Below are positions 26,334 through 34,726 of a stretch of DNA of 64,000 nucleotides, piece after piece. The DNA lies in assembly GCF_042695135.1 (NCBI RefSeq), contig NZ_CP170547.1, positions 1,984,001 to 2,048,000 on the forward strand, read 5' to 3'. This DNA comes from Epilithonimonas sp042695135 (lineage in GTDB: Bacteria > Bacteroidota > Bacteroidia > Flavobacteriales > Weeksellaceae). The stretch's first letter is position 1. Each line of letters starts with the position of its first letter. The notes beneath the pieces are model-generated. The model searched no databases and was not told the DNA's origin. It worked only from the letters and a program-made list of their open reading frames with translations. The position numbers and the translations under genes were made by a program.

Positions 26334-29300
26334 TTATTTCAAAACCGTTGCACTCATCATTCCAATCACTACATCATTGCTTACGGCTGTTAGTTTTATC
26401 GATTTTAATTCTTTATTTGCGTCAATCGGCAAATCGAGAATCGTTGCAGCACCTCCGTCGACCTGGCGGTCTGTAAATCCTTTGATGCTTGAATATTTGC
26501 TCAATGTTCCGCCTTTGTACAATTCTCCCGTTTTCAGTTTTACCCGATACGGAATTTTATCATCCGGAATTTCAAACGCAAAATTATCATCAAACAAATC
26601 CTGCTCAATCGGCCACCAATTTGTCGGATTTTTCAACTCTAATTCTGAAGTTGAACCATCCACATATTGAACCGTAATTTTTCCATTTACAATCTGCGAC
26701 TGCATCGGATTCGTAGAACCAGCCATTAGAAAGTAGATTTTTTTTCCTTTTCCGTTCAATGGAATTTCGATTGAATCAGGATAATTGTCCCACTGACTTG
26801 CAAAAGCAATATTTTTATCTGATTTATCAATCAAAAAAGGAATTCCAAGAAAATCAACTTTGCCGTTTTTTCTTTTGTTCATCAATCCGCTGTCATCGAT
26901 TTGAGCAGTGATTAACGGGTAACACCAGTTTCCGATTCCCTGCCACGGAAGCTGTAGAGTAGGGACTTTCAATCTCGGCGAAAGGTATTTCTGGTTGAAA
27001 ATATCGGTTACTTTTTCATTGTATTTTGAAGCTAAAGAAATGGTATTGAATTGTCCTTGGTTTTCAATTTCCCAATCTGTTACTTCAATATTTTGTTTAA
27101 TTCCGTTGTAATCAAGTTCGATTGAGTTGGTTCCTTTGCTTAAAAAATTTACAGGAATTTCAATTGATGCACTTTGATTTTTTTGAATCGAAAAAGTTTT
27201 GTTTAAACCATTAACAGAAAGTTTTCCATTAATTTGACTGGATGATTTTGATTGAATTTGCAATTTTTTATTTACCCATTTTGTCCCCAAAGGAAAACGA
27301 ATATCAACATTTACAGGTTGCCACCAAGTTGTTCCGTTTTGTTCCACCTGAACGAAAAAAGTTCCTTTTCTTTCTTCCTGAATTAAATTAAATTGATTTC
27401 CATTTCTATTTTTAACCAATTCTTGTGGGTCAAGAACGTCTTTAATTTTCTTTTTTGAATTGAAATTCAACTGAAGATTTTCAGAAATGTAATTAACGTA
27501 ATCGGTTTGCTCACTTTTCAATTCCTCGTCCGAATAATTAATTTCAATCTTAAAATCTTTTCCTTTAGGAGTTTCAAACTGAATAATAGGCTGTAAAATA
27601 GAATTAGGCTTAACTTTCCAATCCACATTTTTTCCATTTACTTTTACCGATCTGATATTGGAATAATTCACCGGAATCTGCATTTCCAATGCCACCTGAT
27701 TTTGATATTTTGATTTAAATAAATATTCCGTCTTTTTCGAAGTTCTGGTAAATTGATATTCCCAATCCGGTAGTTTCAATTCGGCAGAATTCCAGTCTTT
27801 TGGAAAACCAGGTTTGATGCTGATTTTATTTTCCAATAAATTTGGATAAACTCCGAAAAGTCCTTCAGTCAAAGTTCTTGAAGCCACACCAATCGGGTCG
27901 GCAAAATCACGGTACAGTTCTCCTCGAAATGCGTCGTAATGAGAAAGCTGTTCAAAATTCCCAGGACTGATGCCGTAATACATCGACTCGACCAGATTTC
28001 CCTTCCAAAGTCGGTACGCATCTTCAGTTCTTCCTGCTTGCCAATACGCTAAAGCAGTCTGAAGATTTTCCGCCAAAGCGACATTGTTAATCGACCAATC
28101 GTATGGTTGCCAATTGGTCGTTGCTAATGTAAAATATTCTTTATTGTCCACACCTTTTACCGTAATCGGAATTTTCGGAGTATAATTATTAATGTATTGT
28201 AAGTTTTGATAATCCTCAAATTCATTCAGAATAAAAGCATCGGAAACGTGATAAATCGACCAGATTCCTGGTTTATCGTGAACGATTTGATTGCCTAACG
28301 TATCTTTATATTCAGCAAAATAACCTTTATTTTTAATCCAAAGCTGGTTCTTCATTGCTTTTAAAATTGCATCAGCTTCCTGTTCGTAAGGTTGAGGATT
28401 TTCGCCAATGATTTTCGCCAGTTTCGCCATCTCGCGGTTGGCTCTATAATTATATGCCGAAGTGTGCGTCACTTTTCCACCGGAATATTGAAGCGCATCA
28501 CTCGCCCAAATCGCAGCATACGCATCGTACAAATCGCCACGTTTGAAATTCCGTTTTTCCCAATCCATATGGCGAACCATCGTTGGCCACATTTTCTTCA
28601 GAAATTCTTTGTCGCCCGTGTAATTGAAATGCGAAAACATCTGGTCAAAAAACACCAGATTCATATCATAATGATGCGGTTTTGTATTGTCATTCGGATT
28701 TCTGGAAATATATCCGCTGGAAAAAACCGAAGTTCCCATTTTCTCTTCGTGTCGGGCAAGATGACGCATCGTATCCATTTCCACGGGTGCAAAATCGGGT
28801 TTTAGAACTTGAGAATTGGCATAACTTTCAAAATGTTCTTTTGCCCGCTCGTGCCAGCTCAACGCATCGGCTGTATAAGCGCCTCGCCACGCATTCAAAC
28901 GCATTCTCCACGCCACCGCGCCGTGAAGGAAAGTCGGACTTTCCCAAATTCCATCCGCCGCAACTGCTAAATTGGCACCGAAGTTATTCAAATCTGCATC
29001 CGGAGTTTTTAACTGAATTCGATTGGTTAATGCTAAACGAGTTTTTTCCGCTTCATTAAAAATGTTTTTCAACTCTTCATCCGAAAAATTCTTCGATTTT
29101 CCCTTTGCAACCTGAATATAAACCGGTTGTTTCTGTGAAGAATATGAAGCATAAACAATCGGAGATTTGTCTGTTTTATTTTGAGTAAACTCAGACAATT
29201 TTTCTAAAGTAGTAGCATCGGTTTGCTGTAATGATCTGACATTCGAAAAACTTCCGCTTACGGTTTGAGTTTCTTTTTTCTTATTTAAATAATTAAGCTG

Positions 29301-29894
29301 AAATTGATTTTTAGTAATCTGAAATTGGTTGTTTAAGCAATATTCTGGCAACAGATAAAATCCGGATTCCGGGTCTGCGCCGATGTCGCCGTTTCTGCTG
29401 AAAGTAGTTCCACTCGCACCGCCGAAGACCGCATATATTTTTGCTGAAGAATCTACATCTAAAGTTTCCATTTTTAAAACCAAACCTTCTTCTTTTGCCT
29501 CTGCCAAAACGGTCAGTTTTAAAGTTCCGTTTCCGAGAATTGGGTCTTTGATTTCATATAACATTGAACCCGGTCGGTAACGCGTTTCAATTTTATCAGC
29601 CTTTATTAATTGTTTAATTGAATTTCCTTTTTGAATGACAAACTGAAGATTTCCGCCCATTCCAGGAAGATACAACGCAAATTCAGGTAAATCTCCCGCT
29701 TCAACTCTTGATGCACGGTTGTCTCCGTACAAAGCTCTGTTGAATCTGTACTTTCCCTTGACCAATAAAAAATCGCCTTTGTCTTCTTTGTAATGCAGTT
29801 CACGCTCGTTATTCTGCCAATGTTTCGACTGGGAAAACGAAAGTGAGAATGCCGACAAAACCAGTAGTCCGGCGAAAATGGTTTTTCTTCGCAT
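26334..29894 (-). CDS. Large secreted (alpha/alpha)6-barrel protein, DUF4450-like
   Basis: 1186-residue exported protein with signal peptide ending ...FSLSFSQ (~22). Residues ~25-290 are beta-rich (LPEFALYLPGMGGNLQFVIQKG). Residues ~310-700 are helical and glycosidase-like (ESPTFLHGAVAWRMRLNAWRGAYTADALSWHERAKEHF, DAYAAIWASDALQYSGGKVTH, TTNWQPYDWSINNVALAE). Residues ~700-1186 are several beta-sandwich modules. From memory the pattern matches proteins labelled DUF4450 in Bacteroidota pectin loci, and I know of no established activity. The start lies 1 base after the GH28 stop, so it is translationally coupled to that pectinase. Probable substrate: rhamnogalacturonan-derived oligosaccharides (inference). 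Confidence 0.6.
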   Translation of the reverse strand: MRRKTIFAGLLVLSAFSLSFSQSKHWQNNERELHYKEDKGDFLLVKGKYRFNRALYGDNRASRVEAGDLPEFALYLPGMGGNLQFVIQKGNSIKQLIKADKIETRYRPGSMLYEIKDPILGNGTLKLTVLAEAKEEGLVLKMETLDVDSSAKIYAVFGGASGTTFSRNGDIGADPESGFYLLPEYCLNNQFQITKNQFQLNYLNKKKETQTVSGSFSNVRSLQQTDATTLEKLSEFTQNKTDKSPIVYASYSSQKQPVYIQVAKGKSKNFSDEELKNIFNEAEKTRLALTNRIQLKTPDADLNNFGANLAVAADGIWESPTFLHGAVAWRMRLNAWRGAYTADALSWHERAKEHFESYANSQVLKPDFAPVEMDTMRHLARHEEKMGTSVFSSGYISRNPNDNTKPHHYDMNLVFFDQMFSHFNYTGDKEFLKKMWPTMVRHMDWEKRNFKRGDLYDAYAAIWASDALQYSGGKVTHTSAYNYRANREMAKLAKIIGENPQPYEQEADAILKAMKNQLWIKNKGYFAEYKDTLGNQIVHDKPGIWSIYHVSDAFILNEFEDYQNLQYINNYTPKIPITVKGVDNKEYFTLATTNWQPYDWSINNVALAENLQTALAYWQAGRTEDAYRLWKGNLVESMYYGISPGNFEQLSHYDAFRGELYRDFADPIGVASRTLTEGLFGVYPNLLENKISIKPGFPKDWNSAELKLPDWEYQFTRTSKKTEYLFKSKYQNQVALEMQIPVNYSNIRSVKVNGKNVDWKVKPNSILQPIIQFETPKGKDFKIEINYSDEELKSEQTDYVNYISENLQLNFNSKKKIKDVLDPQELVKNRNGNQFNLIQEERKGTFFVQVEQNGTTWWQPVNVDIRFPLGTKWVNKKLQIQSKSSSQINGKLSVNGLNKTFSIQKNQSASIEIPVNFLSKGTNSIELDYNGIKQNIEVTDWEIENQGQFNTISLASKYNEKVTDIFNQKYLSPRLKVPTLQLPWQGIGNWCYPLITAQIDDSGLMNKRKNGKVDFLGIPFLIDKSDKNIAFASQWDNYPDSIEIPLNGKGKKIYFLMAGSTNPMQSQIVNGKITVQYVDGSTSELELKNPTNWWPIEQDLFDDNFAFEIPDDKIPYRVKLKTGELYKGGTLSKYSSIKGFTDRQVDGGAATILDLPIDANKELKSIKLTAVSNDVVIGMMSATVLK

Positions 29895-29895
29895 T

Positions 29896-31299
29896 TTATG
29901 GTTTTAACTCGGTTAATGGCTGTCCGTTAACGGTTACGTTTTTTAAAGTCACGTTTTTTAAATAATCTACTTTGTAAGGAATCTGCACGCCAACCATTTT
30001 AGCATTAATCATTGTGAAATCCGTGACCGGAGACGATTCGTAAGCATCAGAGAACACAGCGTATTTTCCGCCTTTGTCCACTGTTAAATTTTCAACCCAG
30101 ATATTTCTGATGGTCGGAATGTGATTTCCAGGCTTTTCGTAATGCATATTGAAACGAACGGCTGCTTCTTTGTAAGCTCCCACTTTTGTATTGTAGAAAA
30201 ATACGTTTTCAATTATTCCGCCACGGCTTGAGCTGGTTTTAATTCTTAAAGCACGGTCAAGATTTTTGCTGTCCATCACGTTTCCGATAGCATAAATGTT
30301 TTTTGCTCCACCTGCAATTTCGCTTCCGATAACAACACCGCCGTGACCGTCTTTCATTTCGCAGTTTTCGATGATATGGTTTTCAGCTGGTTTTCCGATG
30401 TCTCTTCCGTCCTCGTCTCTTCCGGATTTGATGGCAATACAGTCGTCTCCAGTATCGAAATAAGAATCTTTAATCCATACATTTTTGCAGGCTTCAGGGT
30501 CGAAACCATCGTTGTTTGGACCGTGACTGATAACTTTTATTCTTTCAATCAACACATTTTCACACAAAACAGGATTCAGGTTCCACATTGGGGAATTTTT
30601 AACCAATACATCCGCCATATAGAAGTTTTTTGACTTGTAAGGCTGAACGAAATTAGGTCTCAAATACCAACCGTCACCAAAAACTCTTTCTCTTGCAGGT
30701 TTTCTCTGCGCCATATATTCGTGAAGCTTTGCACGGGCAGGATTTTGTCTTCCCGGACGGGTTTCGTTGTAGCCATATTTTGTCGCACCACACCAGAACC
30801 ACCAATTATCATTATCAGCATTCCCATCCAAAGTTCCTTTTCCGGTTACTGCGATATTTTCTTCTTCGTAAGCATAAATCAGAGAGGAGTAATTCATACA
30901 CTCCATTCCTTCCCAACGGGTGAAAACGATAGGGTAGTCGTTGCTATCCTGACTGAACAAAATCGTAGAACCGTCGCTCAAATGAAGATTCACGTTTGAT
31001 TTTAAATAAATTGCTCCCGTTAAGAAAACGCCGTTCGGAACGACAACTCTTCCGCCGCCCTCAGCATTACATTTTTCAATCGCTTTTTTGAAAGCTTCCG
31101 TATTTTTTGTTTTTCCGTCACCAACTGCTCCAAAATCTGTGATTAAATAATCAACTTTTCTGAATTCAGGTTTTTTGATATGCTTTTTTAAAGCTTCAAT
31201 TTCTTTTAAAGGCTGTTTCGATGAAGTCCAGGGTTTGTATTGAGCCGAAAAAGGTATCGATATTAATAATAAAAGAAGGTATATAGCGTATTTTTTCAT
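29896..31299 (-). CDS. GH28 polygalacturonase / rhamnogalacturonan hydrolase
   Basis: Secreted right-handed beta-helix pectinase that hydrolyses galacturonate-containing backbones. A signal peptide ends ...IPFSAQ (~20). Conserved GH28 signatures appear in order: FGAVGDGKTKNTEAFKKAIE at the N-terminus, NNDGFDPEAC, DTGDDCIAIKSGRD with the catalytic aspartate pair, GHGGVVIGSE with the conserved His, and RALRIKTSSSRGG. 467 residues is normal. It heads a three-gene minus-strand operon; the next gene begins 1 base after its stop. A candidate promoter and two TGCAGGATA words lie upstream. Confidence 0.92.
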   Translation of the reverse strand: MKKYAIYLLLLLISIPFSAQYKPWTSSKQPLKEIEALKKHIKKPEFRKVDYLITDFGAVGDGKTKNTEAFKKAIEKCNAEGGGRVVVPNGVFLTGAIYLKSNVNLHLSDGSTILFSQDSNDYPIVFTRWEGMECMNYSSLIYAYEEENIAVTGKGTLDGNADNDNWWFWCGATKYGYNETRPGRQNPARAKLHEYMAQRKPARERVFGDGWYLRPNFVQPYKSKNFYMADVLVKNSPMWNLNPVLCENVLIERIKVISHGPNNDGFDPEACKNVWIKDSYFDTGDDCIAIKSGRDEDGRDIGKPAENHIIENCEMKDGHGGVVIGSEIAGGAKNIYAIGNVMDSKNLDRALRIKTSSSRGGIIENVFFYNTKVGAYKEAAVRFNMHYEKPGNHIPTIRNIWVENLTVDKGGKYAVFSDAYESSPVTDFTMINAKMVGVQIPYKVDYLKNVTLKNVTVNGQPLTELKP

Positions 31300-31334
31300 A
31301 ATGGTAGAGCATTGTTTAGTTTTAAGACAGTTTG

Positions 31335-31366
31335 CAATCTTAAATAATTTTCTTTAATTATCGCAA
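31335..31366 (-). promoter_or_regulatory. Candidate promoter of the GH28 operon
   Basis: On the minus strand TTG (31366-31364) and TAAGATTG (31342-31335, one mismatch to TAnnTTTG) are separated by 21 bases, the same spacing as the better promoter at 52552-52583. It lies about 35 bases before the start codon. Confidence 0.32.
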
Positions 31367-31390
31367 TCTAAAATTATTGGAATTAAAAAT

Positions 31391-31479
31391 TATCCTGCAC
31401 TGTCGGTATTCAAAATTGTGCTGTTTTATAGGTGAAAAATTAAGCAAATCTGTATTAGAAGAGTTGTAATTGCAGGATA
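31391..31479. promoter_or_regulatory. Inverted pair of TGCAGGATA words
   Basis: TATCCTGCA (31391-31399) and TGCAGGATA (31471-31479) face each other across 71 bases in the region between the GH28 operon and a divergent small gene. The same word forms a direct repeat upstream of susC. It is a candidate common operator. Confidence 0.33.
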
Positions 31480-31551
31480 GATTTTATATTATTTATTTTT
31501 CTGAAAAAATATTTGAAATATAACTGTATCAATATCATATTGGTAAAGAAA

Positions 31552-31580
31552 TTGTATAGTCATTAGCAACATTAACTTTA
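31552..31580 (+). promoter_or_regulatory. Candidate promoter of the 72-codon gene
   Basis: TTG (31552-31554), 18 bases, then TAACTTTA (31573-31580, one mismatch to TAnnTTTG), 11 bases before the start codon. Confidence 0.33.
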
Positions 31581-31591
31581 AACTAACTGCT

Positions 31592-31810
31592 ATGACCATT
31601 TCTTATTATGATTTTAAAAATTTATCGGATCAGGCGCAATGTGATATTGTAATGAATCAAGGCCATCTGATGAACGAAACTGTTGTCAAGGAATTAAAAT
31701 ATCTTCTTTATGAAGTTTCTTTATTTTCTGTAGAAATCATTTACAACACGAAAAATGACAGAATCGCAGGAATGAATATCTATCAGAACAAAGCCGTCTA
31801 TTCTAACTAA
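31592..31810 (+). CDS. Small hypothetical protein (72 aa)
   Basis: Soluble 72-residue protein beginning MTISYYDFKNLSDQAQCDIV and ending in a predicted beta-rich half (YEVSLFSVEIIYNTKNDRIAGM). I recall very similar small proteins in flavobacteria, often in several copies, but none with a known function. It has a candidate promoter just upstream and a good terminator 50 bases downstream, so it appears to be a single-gene unit. There is no signal peptide or membrane segment. Confidence 0.7.
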   Translation: MTISYYDFKNLSDQAQCDIVMNQGHLMNETVVKELKYLLYEVSLFSVEIIYNTKNDRIAGMNIYQNKAVYSN

Positions 31811-31860
31811 AATATTGAATATTTGAATTAAATTTTACTTTAACACAACTTAATAAACCG

Positions 31861-31907
31861 AAAATCACCTATACTTCTTTTAATAAAGATTTACAGGTGA
31901 TTTTTTT
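31861..31907. terminator. Bidirectional terminator
   Basis: AATCACCT (31863-31870) pairs with AGGTGATT (31895-31902); seven T follow on the + strand and TTTT on the minus strand. It serves the small gene on the left and the AsmA-like gene converging from the right. Confidence 0.75.
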
Positions 31908-31950
31908 GTAGTAGAATCTATTTTGAGAATAATTTTCGGTTCTTAAATCG

Positions 31951-34437
31951 TTAGATCACATATTTTTTAAGACCTTCCATAATGCCTTGCCACAACATAT
32001 TGAAAAAGCTTTTATCCGGATCTCTTTTTTTCTCTATAAACACGTGAGTGGGTTCACCCTTGGACTCATCCTTAACAAACCAATTGGCGACTGTTGACAG
32101 CATTTTTTTCTCTTTCCCTTTCTTATTAAGGAAATTGACATACATATCATTGTATTTAAAATAGAACTTGCCTGCGATTCCGGCATTGGTTCCATAATAA
32201 TCAAATTTCAAATAATCTATTTTGCCGTCTAATGTAATATTGAGATACGGTCTTACAAAAAGGTTGACATTATCAGCAGAAAGTTTTTGGATATTCCCTT
32301 TGATGGTAAATGCGTCCTGCAAATCCAATACATCGAATTTCCACACGATATTTGTGGGAGCGGTTCCGTAAAATGCAAAGTTGGCGTTGGCAGTTATCAC
32401 AGTCGGACGTCCTTTTATTTTTCCGTTATTAACATTATTGATTAAAATTCCGAAATTATCAAATGTAAGTTTCCCGGGAATGTTGCTGTTCTCAGCATTT
32501 TCCTCATAAACCAGATTTGAATTTTTAATAGATACGGTTTTCACAAACAAAGGCATTTTTACATTCCTAAGTTTTTTACTAAAAAGAATTCTGGGATCGT
32601 GATCATCTGCCGGCGCAAGATCGTGGTAGATGTTACAATGCAAACCGTCGATTTCTACCTTATTAATATCAATCAAAGGATTTTTAAATAAGTCAGAATT
32701 CTGATCCGTGATTGCAATATTCCGGACAGAAATAGTGTAGAGATCTGTTTCTTTTTCAATCACTTTACTGAATCCGGCTCTGGAATATTTTGGAAGATAT
32801 TTTAGTTCCTTAATGTCAGTTTTGTTGCCTGTATTTTTTAACTGAGCAATTTTAAGTGTATAATATTTTCCGGCATCCAGATCAATTTTCTGAGCATTTA
32901 TAATTCTTTTACCAATGGTTATAGGTTTGTGATTTCTAAAATCTGTTGAATTGGATGATAACTGCTGCAAATTGATGTCGAATTTTCCAACAATTAATTT
33001 CTGTTTTTCCTGGCTGGTTTGCAGGATTCTTCCATTAGAAATATTGATAAATCCAAGTTTCGCTGCAAAATCTGGCAAAGTAGAGCTGGATTTTTTACGT
33101 TTCGGTTTTGGTTTGGTTGATGAAGAAATGATCCTGATATCAGGCGATTTTATTTCAATGCCGTCCATCAAGATATTCAGTTTTTGCCCGATATATTTTG
33201 TCTGGTTGTTGACGATTTTGATTTGATCTGTGTTGATGTCAAAAAGATCTTTGTCTGCAGACTTCGCCAAAGCGGAAACCTGCACTTTTTCAAAGAGAAT
33301 ATTGGCATCGTGAGAGTCTATTTTTTTGATTCGGACTGCCTGGAGCCTGTTGGCTTTGAAGTAAATATTCTCAGCTTCGATATCGTGATTTGTAAACCGG
33401 AACGGGATTTTTTCTTTGACGGTATTTTTATCAAATACAATATTGCTGAGTTTAAAATTAAATTGATCTATGGAAGCAGTTTTGTCGAGATCAGCTTGCA
33501 GAACAAGAATTTTTCCCTTTTCGAAACTCATATTTTTCATTCCGATTTTCATATTGACTTTTTTCGGATTTTTATCTTTCTCCACAATATCTTTCCCTGT
33601 GGAAGTGACCTTTAGGTCAGGTTGTTTAAAGATAATATCCGACACAATCAGAGAATCCTGGCTGAGGACGAAATCCTTTGCCAGAAGATTTTCCGAATAG
33701 AAATCAAAAATATTCTTGGCATTGTATTTTTCAGGTTTTTGTAACGGTTTTAGGTGGAATTTTTTCAGTTCAAAAGTTTTATTGGCTGCCAGGATCTGAT
33801 CGGCATCCACTTCGTAGAACTCATTAACTCCAATTTTTACACGGTTTGCATCCACCTTGAACTCCTGAAAAGCAATCGGGATTTTGGAATCATCTTCGCT
33901 CTGTTTGATGTCTTTGAGCCTGATATTAATATTCTCTCCTGAAAAAACAGGCTTTCCGTCAGCATTAATAATATTTGCAAACACATTGCTGACAATTATG
34001 TTATTGATATGGATATCGGTTTGTTTAGACGGCTTTTTACTATCAGTTTTAGGAGCAAGACGAACATCAACTCTGGAATCCGTCAGAAGCAGCTGGTCTG
34101 CGTGGTAAGACTTTTTAAATAAGGCTTTCCAGATGGAAAAATCCTGAATCTCTATTTTTTTGACACTTCCTTCAATCTGTGTGATCTTACGATCTTTTGG
34201 GTCTTTTGTAGAGATTTTAAGATCAGTTGCAGTGAAATCACCGGAGATCAGGCTAAGGGTGAAATCTTTCAGCTCTACTTTGTAGGGTGTTTTTTTATTG
34301 ATAAGATCGGGAAGTTTTCTTTGCAGATAAAAATCCAGCGCAAAAGGAGCTGCTGCAATCAGTATAAGCAGACTAATTCCAATTCCCAGAAACCATTTTC
34401 TGCGATTGCTTTTTTTGATCGGATTACCTTCTGCCAT
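31951..34437 (-). CDS. AsmA-like membrane-anchored protein
   Basis: 828-residue protein with a basic N-terminus, one transmembrane segment at ~14-36 (WFLGIGISLLILIAAAPFAL) and a long beta-rich periplasmic part. The opening after the membrane anchor (LPDLINKKTPYKVELKDFTLSLISGDFTATDLKIS) and the repeated short strands are typical of AsmA/DUF748 proteins, which form elongated beta-grooves and help lipid transport or outer-membrane assembly. The acyltransferase gene that diverges from it, 289 bases away, fits a lipid-related role. No close relative is identified. Confidence 0.6.
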   Translation of the reverse strand: MAEGNPIKKSNRRKWFLGIGISLLILIAAAPFALDFYLQRKLPDLINKKTPYKVELKDFTLSLISGDFTATDLKISTKDPKDRKITQIEGSVKKIEIQDFSIWKALFKKSYHADQLLLTDSRVDVRLAPKTDSKKPSKQTDIHINNIIVSNVFANIINADGKPVFSGENINIRLKDIKQSEDDSKIPIAFQEFKVDANRVKIGVNEFYEVDADQILAANKTFELKKFHLKPLQKPEKYNAKNIFDFYSENLLAKDFVLSQDSLIVSDIIFKQPDLKVTSTGKDIVEKDKNPKKVNMKIGMKNMSFEKGKILVLQADLDKTASIDQFNFKLSNIVFDKNTVKEKIPFRFTNHDIEAENIYFKANRLQAVRIKKIDSHDANILFEKVQVSALAKSADKDLFDINTDQIKIVNNQTKYIGQKLNILMDGIEIKSPDIRIISSSTKPKPKRKKSSSTLPDFAAKLGFINISNGRILQTSQEKQKLIVGKFDINLQQLSSNSTDFRNHKPITIGKRIINAQKIDLDAGKYYTLKIAQLKNTGNKTDIKELKYLPKYSRAGFSKVIEKETDLYTISVRNIAITDQNSDLFKNPLIDINKVEIDGLHCNIYHDLAPADDHDPRILFSKKLRNVKMPLFVKTVSIKNSNLVYEENAENSNIPGKLTFDNFGILINNVNNGKIKGRPTVITANANFAFYGTAPTNIVWKFDVLDLQDAFTIKGNIQKLSADNVNLFVRPYLNITLDGKIDYLKFDYYGTNAGIAGKFYFKYNDMYVNFLNKKGKEKKMLSTVANWFVKDESKGEPTHVFIEKKRDPDKSFFNMLWQGIMEGLKKYVI

Positions 34438-34502
34438 TTGTATCGAGATTGTCGTTTTCTATCATTAAAATATATTTTGGAAAGTTTTACTTGTACAATT
34501 AT

Positions 34503-34510
34503 CAAATATA
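34503..34510 (-). promoter_or_regulatory. Putative -7 element of the AsmA-like gene
   Basis: On the minus strand the sequence reads TATATTTG, a match to TAnnTTTG, 65 bases before the start codon. No TTG at the usual distance. Confidence 0.33.
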
Positions 34511-34726
34511 TATCTTTTCATTATTAATTTTAAAATGTAAACAAATTATAATTCTCTTAGACAAAAATCAGGCAAAGTATTTCAGATTTAGAAAAAAATC
34601 AAAAATATATCGCATTTTTTCGAAAATAGAATTAAAATAAATGATTATGTTTCTAGTACATCAAATCATAAGGTGTGTTCAATTAATTTTTGTTCTTTTG
34701 CAAAATCTTATTTTTAAATAGAAAGT

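Noticed and set aside
28392..28805. 137-codon frame opposite the large DUF4450-like gene
   Set aside because: Antisense shadow with a composition unlike real proteins, inside a gene with clear domain content.
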